Shown here: piece by piece, positions 1 through 8,362 of the stretch
Layout: each line of letters opens with the position of its first letter
How positions within the stretch are numbered: position 1 is the stretch's first letter
Assembly: GCA_937129145.1 (NCBI GenBank)
Contig: CAKZMU010000007.1
Coordinates: 96,956-160,955 of the forward strand
DNA: 64,000 bases
From: an uncultured Lacinutrix sp.
GTDB taxonomy: Bacteria > Bacteroidota > Bacteroidia > Flavobacteriales > Flavobacteriaceae
Direction: 5' to 3'
Translations under genes and position numbers: made by a program
The notes under the pieces: generated by a model
Seen by the model: only the letters and a program-made list of their open reading frames with translations
What the model was told of the DNA's origin: nothing
Databases searched by the model: none

Positions 1-170
1 GAGGAGAGTATTTTCATCACAAAATCTAAACTTGGCTTATTTCTTCCAGAAAGTATGTGTGAGATGCTTGAACGTTGCACACCTATCTTATCGGCAAAAG
101 AAGATGCTGACAGATTGTAATAATCTATAATTTCTTGCAGTCTTTTGGTGAAATTTTTAGAGTTTATCAT
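1..170 (-). CDS. HTH (XRE/Cro-C1 family) transcriptional regulator, partial
   Basis: Reading the minus strand from the ATG at 168-170 gives 56 codons open to the window edge, so the C-terminal part is missing. The visible protein contains a classical lambda-repressor-type helix-turn-helix: a first helix ending in DYYNLSASSFADKIGV, then QRSSISHILSGRNKPSLDFVMKIL. The turn and the SxISHxLxGRxxPS pattern are typical of XRE-family DNA-binding domains. It is divergent from the M14 peptidase at 460. The 289-bp spacer between them holds three TACAnnTGTA palindromes that could be its operators; that link is inference. The target genes are unknown. Confidence 0.8.
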   Translation of the reverse strand, partial: MINSKNFTKRLQEIIDYYNLSASSFADKIGVQRSSISHILSGRNKPSLDFVMKILS

Positions 171-373
171 TGTAAACAAATATATGTATTATAAAACTTA
201 TTTTAAAGAGGGTTTATTGCATTTTTCTATTATTTATGAAACATATATCTATTTTTTAATTAAAATATCACTTTATATTAAATATTTTAAATATCTGAAA
301 TACAATAATATAATAGTTAATATAAAATTTAATTAAAAATTCTTCAATATAACTATCCAGTTTTGAATAATGT

Positions 374-446
374 GTATACAATTGTATACTAAATAGCTAT
401 GATTGTGTGTTTACAAATGTAAAATTTAGTTTATTTACATTTGTAA
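374..446. promoter_or_regulatory. Three TACAnnTGTA palindromes overlapping divergent -7 boxes
   Basis: A perfect 16-bp palindrome GTATACAATTGTATAC lies at 374-389. A 13-bp inverted-repeat pair, TTACAAATGTAAA at 411-423 and TTTACATTTGTAA at 434-446, follows. All three share the core TACAnnTGTA (377-386, 412-421, 436-445). The third core overlaps TACATTTG (436-443), a match to the Bacteroidota -7 box TAnnTTTG reading toward the peptidase. The second overlaps the same motif reading the other way (414-421). No well-spaced -33 TTG was found. Operator function, and binding by the adjacent HTH protein, are inference. Confidence 0.55.
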
Positions 447-459
447 CTCAATAAATGTT

Positions 460-1614
460 ATGCTGAATCATTCTACTTTAAAATCATTGTTTGCTAGATA
501 TAAAAATGAGGCAATTTCTCATCGTTATATTACAAACAACCATATTGAACCTTTGCTTGAAAAACTGAGTGATGTGTTTTATATTTCTGTAATAGGTCAT
601 TCGGTTAACAAATTGCCTATTTATGGCATTCAGCTTGGGAAGGGTTCAAAACGCATACTAATGTGGTCACAAATGCACGGAAACGAGTCAACCACAACAA
701 AAGCTTGTTTTGATTTGCTTAATTATTTAAAAGAAAACCCGCAACTGCTTGAGACTTGTACTTTGTACATTATTCCTATTTTAAATCCTGACGGCGCCAA
801 AGCATATAGGCGACACAATGCAAACGATGTCGATTTAAATAGAGACGCACAAAATTTATCACAACCAGAAAGTTTGGTTTTAAAAGAGGTTTTTGAATCT
901 TTTAAACCTCATTTCTGTTTTAATTTGCATGGTCAACGTACCATATTTAGTGCTGGAAGAACTAATAAGTCTGCAACTGTGAGTTTTTTAGCACCTGCTC
1001 AAGATGAGGAATGTACCGTAACCAATAACCGAAAGGTGGCTATGGAAATTATTGCAAACATGAATGCAATGCTGCAAACTATTATTCCAAATAGCGTTGG
1101 TATTTACGACGATGCCTTTAATATTAACTGTGTAGGCGATACGTTTCAAAGCTATAATATACCAACGGTTTTGTTTGAAGCTGGTCATTATAAGGGTGAT
1201 TATGCTAGGGAAGAGGTACGACAATTTATGTTTATGTCGCTACTTACTGCTTTAAAAACCATTGAAACTAATAATAATTTAGGAGCAAACCATCAACAGT
1301 ATTTTGATATTCCACAGAATGAAAAACTGTTTTACGACATAATAATTAGAAATGCAAAAATCTTAAACCACTCTAAAGACAAAGTTTTAGATATTGCCAT
1401 TCAATATGAAGAAGTTTTGGTAGATGAATACATTGCATTTATACCAAAAATTAAAGATTTTGGCGACCTATCAAATTTTTATGCGCACAAAGAGATAGAT
1501 GCTAAGCGTCATCAGGTAATTCTAGGTGATAATAAGGCACTGGAAATAGAAAACTCAATCGATTTCGCAAAAATAAACAATGAATTATTCTCATTAAAAT
1601 TAAGTGAAATCTAA
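460..1614 (+). CDS. M14-family zinc carboxypeptidase-like protein
   Basis: A 384-residue cytoplasmic protein without a signal peptide. The M14 zinc site is visible: HGNE (His73, Glu76) as the HxxE ligands, DVDLNRD matching the conserved NPDG/DxNR substrate-binding region, NLHGQ as the third ligand His, and FEAGHYKGDY containing the likely catalytic Glu. The family hydrolyses C-terminal peptide or amide bonds; the substrate here cannot be read from sequence. The C-terminal ~110 residues extend past the peptidase core. The start ATG is 17 nt after a -7-like box, so the leader is short. The Lrp-type regulator at 1680 follows 65 nt downstream and could be co-transcribed or have its own promoter. 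Confidence 0.85.
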   Translation: MLNHSTLKSLFARYKNEAISHRYITNNHIEPLLEKLSDVFYISVIGHSVNKLPIYGIQLGKGSKRILMWSQMHGNESTTTKACFDLLNYLKENPQLLETCTLYIIPILNPDGAKAYRRHNANDVDLNRDAQNLSQPESLVLKEVFESFKPHFCFNLHGQRTIFSAGRTNKSATVSFLAPAQDEECTVTNNRKVAMEIIANMNAMLQTIIPNSVGIYDDAFNINCVGDTFQSYNIPTVLFEAGHYKGDYAREEVRQFMFMSLLTALKTIETNNNLGANHQQYFDIPQNEKLFYDIIIRNAKILNHSKDKVLDIAIQYEEVLVDEYIAFIPKIKDFGDLSNFYAHKEIDAKRHQVILGDNKALEIENSIDFAKINNELFSLKLSEI

Positions 1615-1646
1615 TAATTAATGCGTTATTTTTATTAAAAATGTGC

Positions 1647-1654
1647 TATTTTTG
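1647..1654 (+). promoter_or_regulatory. -7 box TATTTTTG upstream of the Lrp/AsnC regulator
   Basis: TATTTTTG matches the Bacteroidota sigma-ABfr -7 consensus TAnnTTTG and ends 25 nt before the ATG at 1680. No clear TTG is seen at the expected -33 spacing, so this is a weak call. Confidence 0.35.
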
Positions 1655-1679
1655 ATTTTTATTTAATAAAATTTGAAAA

Positions 1680-2162
1680 ATGGCAAAGTTTAAATTAGAC
1701 GACATCGACCACCAAATTCTTGATATGTTAATAGACAATACAAGAATTCCTTTTACAGATATTGCAAAAAAATTATTGATTTCTGCTGGTACAGTTCACG
1801 TTAGAGTGAAAAAAATGGAGGATGCAGGTATTATTAAAGGGTCTTCTTTAACTTTAGATTACCACAAGCTTGGATACTCATTTATAGCTTATGTTGGTGT
1901 ATTTCTTAAAAATACATCTCAAACAAAATTTGTTTTAGAGCGTATTAATGAAATTCCTCATGTTACTGTTGCACATATTACCACAGGAAAGTTTAATATT
2001 TTCTGCAAAATTAGAGCAAAAAACACGTCGCATGCTAAAGAAGTGATTTTTATGCTAGATGATATTGATGGTGTGTATAGAACAGAAACCATGATTTCTC
2101 TGGAAGAAAGTATAAATGATAAGAAGCGTTTAATGCACTCTATATTTAATGAATTGGAATAA
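1680..2162 (+). CDS. Lrp/AsnC family transcriptional regulator
   Basis: A 160-residue protein with the family architecture. An N-terminal winged HTH (residues ~5-60) begins LDDIDHQILDMLIDN and contains IAKKLLISAGTVHVRVKKMEDAGII. A C-terminal RAM/ligand-binding alpha-beta domain (~70-150) ends in the ETMISLEESINDKK region. Family members sense amino acids and regulate transport or metabolism, usually as octamers. Nearby amino-acid genes (proline dehydrogenase, alanine dehydrogenase further on) are possible but unproven targets. The DinB-like gene starts 3 nt after this stop codon, so the two are probably one transcript. Confidence 0.93.
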   Translation: MAKFKLDDIDHQILDMLIDNTRIPFTDIAKKLLISAGTVHVRVKKMEDAGIIKGSSLTLDYHKLGYSFIAYVGVFLKNTSQTKFVLERINEIPHVTVAHITTGKFNIFCKIRAKNTSHAKEVIFMLDDIDGVYRTETMISLEESINDKKRLMHSIFNELE

Positions 2163-2165
2163 ACT

Positions 2166-2681
2166 ATGATGGCAACGCATTTAAAACCAGAAGAGTATAA
2201 CAGCTATTATGCTACTTACATTAATTTGGTAGAAGAACAAGATATTGTTATATCTCTAAAGCAAGGTTTTGACGAAACTTTTGCATTCTTAAATTCAATT
2301 CCTGAAGAAAGGTGGGTGTTTTCGTATGCTGAAGGCAAATGGAACATTAAAGAAATTGTGCAGCATTTACTTGATACGGAGCGTGTATTTACTTATAGAG
2401 CGTTAAGTTTTTCCAGAAAAGAAACTCAAGCATTACCTGGATATGACCAAGATGAATATTTGGAACAATCTAACGCAAATTCAAGGACTAAAGAAAGCTT
2501 AATTGAAGAATATAAATCCATTAGAAATGCGACCATTACATTGTACAAAAGTTTCAATAGCGATATGCTTATGCGAATTGGAACGGCTAGCGGCAGCCCA
2601 TTGTCTGTGAGAGCTGCAGGTTATATTACTGCAGGTCATGAAAAGCACCATTGCAAGATTATTCAAGAAAAGTATTTGTAA
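2166..2681 (+). CDS. DinB family protein (DinB_2 type)
   Basis: A 171-residue all-helical protein matching the DinB/YfiT four-helix-bundle superfamily. Features are the WNIKEIVQHLLDTERVFTYRAL segment carrying the first metal-ligand His, and a C-terminal GHEKHHCKII segment carrying further His ligands. These proteins bind a divalent metal; some are thiol-dependent transferases, but most have no assigned substrate. Two ATGs are adjacent (2166 and 2169), so the exact start is uncertain by one codon. It is separated from the Lrp regulator by 3 nt and ends close to the convergent aroB. Confidence 0.85.
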   Translation: MMATHLKPEEYNSYYATYINLVEEQDIVISLKQGFDETFAFLNSIPEERWVFSYAEGKWNIKEIVQHLLDTERVFTYRALSFSRKETQALPGYDQDEYLEQSNANSRTKESLIEEYKSIRNATITLYKSFNSDMLMRIGTASGSPLSVRAAGYITAGHEKHHCKIIQEKYL

Positions 2682-2697
2682 TAAAAAACGCTAAAAT

Positions 2698-3765
2698 TTA
2701 GGCTTTGTAATATGCAAAAGCCTCTAGAATAAGCGAATTTTCTACTTTGCAATCTATTTTGCAAGTCCCAATATCTTCTAAAAGCACAAAATTGATATTT
2801 CCGTGTGTATTCTTTTTATCAAACTTTAAAAGCTCTATAATTTCTTGGTAGTCGCCATTGGTTAGCTCAACCAATCCGTACATATCACGAATAGTTTGCT
2901 TTATTTGATGTAGCTTAGCTTCAGGAAAATTTAATTGCTTATAAGAAATGTAAGTAGCCAAAACCATTCCAATAGCAATAGCTTCGCCATGTAATAAGGT
3001 TTCTTTTTTAGGATTGCTCAAACAATAGGATTCTATAGCGTGACCGAGTGTATGACCGTAATTTAAGGTTTTTCGTAAGCCATTTTCGTTTGGGTCTTGT
3101 GTTACTACATTCTTTTTTATGAGTATAGATTCGTAAATTAACTGGTCTAAATCGTCAAGTGTAAATTGTGACAAATCTGTCATTTTATGCCAATACGCTT
3201 CATCTTGTATTAACCCATGTTTCAGCATTTCTGCTAAGCCTGAGCGCATTTCATTTTGTGGCAATGTTTCGAGATATTTGGTATCAACAAGTACCATTTC
3301 GCTAAAACTCATAACTCCAATTTGGTTTTTGAGTGTACCCAAGTCAACGCCAGTTTTTCCTCCTACAGAGGCATCTACCATGGCTAATAGGGAAGTGGGT
3401 ACATTAATGAACTTTATACCACGCTTAAAACAAGATGCTACAAAACCACCTAGGTCGGTAACTACACCTCCTCCTAGATTTATTATAAGCGACTTTCTAT
3501 CGCCACTCAATTCCGACAGGGCATTCCAAACACCAGTACAGGTGTCTATGGTTTTATTAGCTTCACCAGCTTCAATTTCTATTATCTCGATATTTTGAGG
3601 CGCATTAATCTGCGATAAGAAATAGCTTAAGCAATGTTGGTGTGTATTTGTATCTACAAGCACAAACATTTTTGAAAAATTAGAAGTATCCAAATAACTG
3701 TTTAAAGCCTTGTAACACTCTGATTTAAAATGAATTGCGTAATCTTGAATAGTGATAGATTCCAT
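2698..3765 (-). CDS. aroB: 3-dehydroquinate synthase
   Basis: Second enzyme of the shikimate pathway, converting DAHP to 3-dehydroquinate with NAD+ and a divalent metal. The protein shows the NAD-binding GGGVVTDLGGFVAS segment, the PTSLLAMVDASVGGKTGVD signature, KNQIG, the metal-binding NYGHTLGHAIE, and HGEAIAIGM. A longer frame opens at a TTG at 3772-3774, but the ATG at 3763-3765 (product beginning MESITIQDYAIHF) is the better start, giving 355 residues, a normal AroB length. It is divergent from proline dehydrogenase, with about 100 bp between the start codons. Confidence 0.96.
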   Translation of the reverse strand: MESITIQDYAIHFKSECYKALNSYLDTSNFSKMFVLVDTNTHQHCLSYFLSQINAPQNIEIIEIEAGEANKTIDTCTGVWNALSELSGDRKSLIINLGGGVVTDLGGFVASCFKRGIKFINVPTSLLAMVDASVGGKTGVDLGTLKNQIGVMSFSEMVLVDTKYLETLPQNEMRSGLAEMLKHGLIQDEAYWHKMTDLSQFTLDDLDQLIYESILIKKNVVTQDPNENGLRKTLNYGHTLGHAIESYCLSNPKKETLLHGEAIAIGMVLATYISYKQLNFPEAKLHQIKQTIRDMYGLVELTNGDYQEIIELLKFDKKNTHGNINFVLLEDIGTCKIDCKVENSLILEAFAYYKA

Positions 3766-3834
3766 GTAAAACAATCATAAAATTGTAAAGGCAAAATAAG
3801 TAGAAATTTATTAAAAAAGTATCATTGTAATAAA

Positions 3835-3842
3835 TATATTTG
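3835..3842 (+). promoter_or_regulatory. -7 box TATATTTG upstream of proline dehydrogenase
   Basis: TATATTTG matches TAnnTTTG and ends 24 nt before the ATG at 3866. A TTG at 3825-3827 is too close to serve as the -33 element, so only the -7 element is supported. Confidence 0.4.
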
Positions 3843-3865
3843 CTTAGTTTCAAATTTGATGATTT

Positions 3866-5038
3866 ATGTCAACATCCAAGATTTTTGACAATACCGAAAT
3901 TGCTTTTCAGTTAAAAAGCGATTCTGAGCTTGAAAGAGCTTATTTTTTGTTTAAAATGATTTCTGTACAACCATTGGTAAGAATAGGGACTGCGGTAACA
4001 CATTTTGCCATTAAAGCCAACTTACCAGTTGAAGGCCTTATTAGGTCAACGGTTTTTGACCATTTTTGTGGAGGTGTAAACGAGCATGACTGCCAAGAAG
4101 TGATTGATAGAATGTATGATAAGGGCGTGTCTTGTGTGTTAGATTATTCGGTAGAAGGAAAGGAGGAAGAAGCACAGTTTGATGCAGTTATGGACAAAAC
4201 CTGTGAACTCATTGAGTTTGCACATAATAAAGACGCCATGCCAATTGCGGTTTTTAAGCCAACTGGTTTAGGGCGATTTCACTTATACCAAAAAAAAGGT
4301 GAAGGCCTCGATTTTACTGAAGCAGAAACTGAAGAATGGAATAGAGTAGTGGCACGCTATCATAAAATATGCAAACTTGGAAAAGAACGCGATGTTGAGA
4401 TTTTAATTGATGCCGAAGAAAGCTGGATGCAAGATGCCGCCGATGATTTGCTTGAAGACTTAATGAAGACCTATAATACCAAAAAACCTATAGTCTATAA
4501 CACCTTGCAGTTGTATCGATGGGATAGGTTAGAGTATTTAAAATCACTTCATAAACGAGCAAAAAACGAAGGTTATAAGTTAGGCTTTAAAATAGTTAGA
4601 GGTGCCTACATGGAAAAAGAACGTGAACGTGCAGAGGAAAAAGGTTATGATTCTCCTATATGTGAAAGCAAAGCTGCTACCGATGAGAATTTTAATGAGT
4701 CTTTGACCTATATTTTGGAACACCTAGACGATATTTCGGTGTTTATTGGTACTCATAATGAAAAAAGCTCTTATTTAGCAATGGATTTAATGGCGCAACA
4801 AGGCATATCGATAAATGATAACCGTGTTTGGTTTGGTCAATTGTACGGTATGAGTGACCATATTAGTTATAATTTGGCGCACTTAAATTATAATGTTGCC
4901 AAATATGTACCTTTTGGTCCTGTAAAAGATGTGATGCCTTATTTAATAAGAAGGGCTGAAGAAAACACATCAGTTGCTGGACAAACCAATAGAGAGCTTA
5001 ATTTATTGAAGCAAGAAAGAAAGCGCAGAAAGCTTTAG
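3866..5038 (+). CDS. Proline dehydrogenase (monofunctional PRODH)
   Basis: A 390-residue FAD enzyme oxidising L-proline to pyrroline-5-carboxylate. It has the PRODH beta-alpha barrel, with FKPTGLGRF, the ILIDAEESWMQ strand, YNTLQLYRWDRLEYL, KIVRGAYMEKERERA, and FIGTHNEKSS. The C-terminal active-site helix YLIRRAEENTSVAGQ carries the RRxEEN signature. It is short and lacks the aldehyde dehydrogenase half of PutA, as is usual in Bacteroidota, where P5C dehydrogenase is separate. A GNAT/FemAB-like gene starts 20 nt downstream on the same strand. Confidence 0.95.
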   Translation: MSTSKIFDNTEIAFQLKSDSELERAYFLFKMISVQPLVRIGTAVTHFAIKANLPVEGLIRSTVFDHFCGGVNEHDCQEVIDRMYDKGVSCVLDYSVEGKEEEAQFDAVMDKTCELIEFAHNKDAMPIAVFKPTGLGRFHLYQKKGEGLDFTEAETEEWNRVVARYHKICKLGKERDVEILIDAEESWMQDAADDLLEDLMKTYNTKKPIVYNTLQLYRWDRLEYLKSLHKRAKNEGYKLGFKIVRGAYMEKERERAEEKGYDSPICESKAATDENFNESLTYILEHLDDISVFIGTHNEKSSYLAMDLMAQQGISINDNRVWFGQLYGMSDHISYNLAHLNYNVAKYVPFGPVKDVMPYLIRRAEENTSVAGQTNRELNLLKQERKRRKL

Positions 5039-5058
5039 CTTTACCAAAATCTATTTTA

Positions 5059-6051
5059 ATGACACAAAACCCATTTACAACAACATCCTACGAATCTATC
5101 TGGACAAAGCATTTTTCAGATGAAAGTAAACTACATTCGTTTGATGCTATAAAAGGCGTAAAATTTGTTAGGGATAACCGTTTTCCTTTTTATGTTAATG
5201 TTGGTGAAAACCAAACCAACGGTATGACTTACCAGTTGGATGACTCAGCATTTAAAGGCAAAACTGTATTGATTCACGATGTTTTAAGCTATTTGCAAGA
5301 AGAGCAAGATGTTAAAAACAGCAGAATAAAAGTTAAGAGCATCCCACAATACAAAGGCTTGTACGCTAATTTATCACAAGTTAAAAGCATTGATGAAGTC
5401 ATGGCATCATGCTTTAGTTCAAAAAGTAGAAGTAGGTTTAGAGGACGAATACGACAAATAGAATCTAATTTTGATATTTCCCAAGAAGTATATTTTGGAG
5501 CTATTGATAAAGCCGATTATCTTAAAAAAATGGATATCCTTAAAGGCTTTATTGTAAGTAGATTTGAACAGCGTAACGAGCACAATAGTGTTGTGCCTTT
5601 GTGGGATTTTTATGTAGATTTGATTTATCCGTTAATACTAGAGAAAAAAGTAGTGTTTAATGTTATAAACGATGGAGATGTACCTATAGCCATGTCCATA
5701 AATTTTGTGTATGACGATATGGTTGCCATAGCAATTAGGTCTTTTGATATAGCCCATTATAAATACAATATTGGAAATTTAGAGATATACAAACTCATAG
5801 AGTGGTGCATCGATAATAACATTAACATCTTAGATTTCTCGAAAGGAAAAGCTGATTATAAAGATAGATGGTCTGACACATTATACGCATTTGAATGCCA
5901 CGTGATATATGATTCTAAATCTATCACATCTAGGATTACAGCAAATAGTATAGCGTTTTTTTATAAAACCAAACAATACCTTAGAGATAAGGATATTAAC
6001 TTATGGTACACCAAAGTTAAGTTTAAGTTTAAAAAACTACTAGGCAAATAA
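5059..6051 (+). CDS. FemAB/GNAT-like acyl- or aminoacyl-transferase at the edge of the EPS locus
   Basis: A 330-residue soluble protein whose C-terminal half has the BioF2-like GNAT fold: VVFNVINDGDVPIAMSINFVYDDMVAIAI, then IGNLEIYKLIEWCIDNNINILDFSKGKADYKDRWSD. The FSKG..DYKxxW block is typical of such proteins in polysaccharide clusters, where they are thought to acylate or otherwise modify sugars. It overlaps the convergent Wzc-like gene by 12 nt, placing it at the border of the exopolysaccharide locus. Co-transcription with proline dehydrogenase is possible from the 20-nt gap. The substrate is not predictable. Confidence 0.7.
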   Translation: MTQNPFTTTSYESIWTKHFSDESKLHSFDAIKGVKFVRDNRFPFYVNVGENQTNGMTYQLDDSAFKGKTVLIHDVLSYLQEEQDVKNSRIKVKSIPQYKGLYANLSQVKSIDEVMASCFSSKSRSRFRGRIRQIESNFDISQEVYFGAIDKADYLKKMDILKGFIVSRFEQRNEHNSVVPLWDFYVDLIYPLILEKKVVFNVINDGDVPIAMSINFVYDDMVAIAIRSFDIAHYKYNIGNLEIYKLIEWCIDNNINILDFSKGKADYKDRWSDTLYAFECHVIYDSKSITSRITANSIAFFYKTKQYLRDKDINLWYTKVKFKFKKLLGK

Positions 6052-8346
6052 TTTTCGCTTCTTTTTTGGCGATTCACCATACCCATACCCATAGCCTCTT
6101 TTATGTATAACACCATTTAAGAGCGTTACCATATTTGGTAATCTCTTTTCATCATACATAGATTGTGCAACATGTAACTGCCTCTTGTCTAAATAATTGG
6201 CTCTAATTACATAAAGTACCATATCGGCATATTTGCTAATAAGTAAGGTATCGGTTACTAATCCAACAGCTGCAGTATCAACAATTATATAATCGTATTT
6301 ATTCTTTACAGCGTTAAATAACACACCTAGTTTATCGTCCATTAGTAATTCGGCTGGATTTGGTGGTATTGTTCCAGAGCTAATCATATCTAGGTTTTCA
6401 TCTACATTATTGATAATGTCTGTGAAATTAATTTTATCGTCAATAATATAATTTGTTAAACCAATACCTGTTTTATTTTTTACGCCCATGTACTTATTTA
6501 ACTTAGGCACTCTAATATCTGTTTCAATAATCAACACTTTTTTATTAGAGAAAGACATAGACCTCGCTAAGTTTAAAGATGTATGCGATTTACCTTCCTT
6601 ACTAGTTGTAGAAGTTACAAAAATGGTTTTACCCTTACTTTTTGTAACGTTAGATAGCATGAAGTCAATATTTGTTCTAATTAGCCTAAAGGACTCTGCT
6701 TTTGGCGAGTAATCATGCTTATTAATAAACACTTGCTTATTGCTTGATTTTGGTACATCTCCAATAAAAGGAATAGATAGTTCTTTAATTAAACCTGCTT
6801 TATTTCTAATTTTATTATCTAATAAGTTCTTTATGTAAATGGCTAGTAAAGGAATTAATAACCCCAAAACAAATGCGCCTAAAAATAGAATACCTTTCTT
6901 TGGCCAAATTGGTAAAGCGCTTGCATACGCATGGTCTATAATAATGGCATTGGGTGATGTAACACCATTTGACACAGCTGATTCTTCACGTTTTTGTAAT
7001 AAATATACATAAACAGATTCCTTAATGTTTTGTTGACGTTGTAAGTCACCTAATATTCTCTGTTTTTTTGGTGCAGAAAAAATTTGAGCCGAAATTCTAT
7101 TTTCTTGTTGGTTTAAGTTATTTAGTTCAATTTGCTTTGTTGATTCTAAACTACTTAAACTGGCTGAAAAATTTTGTTTTAAATTGGCAATTTGTGCATC
7201 CAATCTTTTAACAACAGGGTTTTCCTCACTAGAATTTTCCAAACGTTTGTTGCGTTCTAATACTAATCCATTAATTTTTTGTCTTAAACTATTAATAGAA
7301 TTGTCTTGAAAAGACATTCCTTCTGGTATTAAATCACCACTTCCATTATTCTCATTTATGTGTTCCTTTACAAAATCTATTACTTGTAATTCAGTACTTG
7401 TTGCAATTTGTTGGTTTTCAATTTCTCTTTCAGTTTGTAAAAAAATACTTGATTGAGAAGATAAATCTGTTAATCTATTATTTTGCTGTGCGGTTTCTGA
7501 TGATTGATTAACCTCAGATAGTTCAAGAGATACAATAGCCAATCGGTTATCAATAAAATCGGAGGTAGCCTTTACTACTGCATTTTTATTTTCGACAACT
7601 ACTTTATTGTATTGATTAACTAAGGAGTTAAGTATATCAATACCTTTTTCAGTTACTGGTTCATCAAGGGTTATGTTAATGATACTTGAATTTACAGCTG
7701 TGGCAGATATTTTAATTTTATCGCTATAATGTGCTGCAACTTTTTCTTCGGGTGTTATTTTCACAGTAACACTTTTACCCACTTTTAATTCAGGTTGGTC
7801 AAAATTTGGAGTAAAAATCATGTTTCCAAATGGCATGATAATGTTGTCGCCAAAATTTAGTTTTCTTTCGCTGCCTTTAAATGTAAATTGCGATTTCGAT
7901 ACTATATTAAGCGTTACAGACGTATCAACAGTTTTTAAAATACTATCATTTTCTAAAAAGTTAACTGCTAATGGAGGGTTTTTATATATTTCCAACTCTT
8001 TAATAGAGCCTTGAATAAAGCACTGTACATTTAATCCTAATTCTTCAATGACACTATTTATAATGGAGCGAGAACCAATGACTTGCATTTCATCCAAAAC
8101 ACTATTTTGGTCACGTTTAAACAAACCATAATCATTTAATTGATTTGACTGCCTCGAAGCATTTTGCTCTTTACTGTCGGCTATTTTAATTGTTGCCGAA
8201 ATCTTATAGGTATCTGTAGCGTATCTTAAGTAAAGAAATGCTAAAGCAAAGCAAAGAAGCAAGCTTAAAAGAAACCATTTCCAGTTAGAAAAATATTTAT
8301 CTACTTGTTCTCTTAAATTCGAACTGTTTTTAGATTGAAGTGTCAT
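6040..8346 (-). CDS. Wzc-like polysaccharide co-polymerase / BY-type tyrosine autokinase
   Basis: A 768-residue inner-membrane protein controlling EPS chain length and export. It has TM1 at ~24-42, a Wzz domain, a long periplasmic coiled-coil region (~240-420) with a GNVR-like segment, and TM2 at ~485-508. A cytoplasmic P-loop kinase domain follows, with Walker A in TSKEGKSHTSLNLA, Walker A' in VLIIETDIRVP, and Walker B in YDYIIVDTA. The C terminus has a short Tyr-rich tail (RGYGYGYGE). The A' motif has Glu where BY-kinases usually have the first Asp of DxDxR, and the Tyr cluster has only three Tyr. It lies 16 nt downstream of the Wza-like lipoprotein gene. Confidence 0.93.
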   Translation of the reverse strand: MTLQSKNSSNLREQVDKYFSNWKWFLLSLLLCFALAFLYLRYATDTYKISATIKIADSKEQNASRQSNQLNDYGLFKRDQNSVLDEMQVIGSRSIINSVIEELGLNVQCFIQGSIKELEIYKNPPLAVNFLENDSILKTVDTSVTLNIVSKSQFTFKGSERKLNFGDNIIMPFGNMIFTPNFDQPELKVGKSVTVKITPEEKVAAHYSDKIKISATAVNSSIINITLDEPVTEKGIDILNSLVNQYNKVVVENKNAVVKATSDFIDNRLAIVSLELSEVNQSSETAQQNNRLTDLSSQSSIFLQTEREIENQQIATSTELQVIDFVKEHINENNGSGDLIPEGMSFQDNSINSLRQKINGLVLERNKRLENSSEENPVVKRLDAQIANLKQNFSASLSSLESTKQIELNNLNQQENRISAQIFSAPKKQRILGDLQRQQNIKESVYVYLLQKREESAVSNGVTSPNAIIIDHAYASALPIWPKKGILFLGAFVLGLLIPLLAIYIKNLLDNKIRNKAGLIKELSIPFIGDVPKSSNKQVFINKHDYSPKAESFRLIRTNIDFMLSNVTKSKGKTIFVTSTTSKEGKSHTSLNLARSMSFSNKKVLIIETDIRVPKLNKYMGVKNKTGIGLTNYIIDDKINFTDIINNVDENLDMISSGTIPPNPAELLMDDKLGVLFNAVKNKYDYIIVDTAAVGLVTDTLLISKYADMVLYVIRANYLDKRQLHVAQSMYDEKRLPNMVTLLNGVIHKRGYGYGYGESPKKKRKLFA

Positions 8347-8362
8347 TGCTAATAGAAGGTTG

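Noticed and set aside
145..336. Plus-strand 63-codon frame
   Set aside because: It overlaps the HTH regulator start on the other strand, is dominated by Ile/Tyr/Lys typical of AT-rich noncoding DNA, and spans the divergent promoter region.
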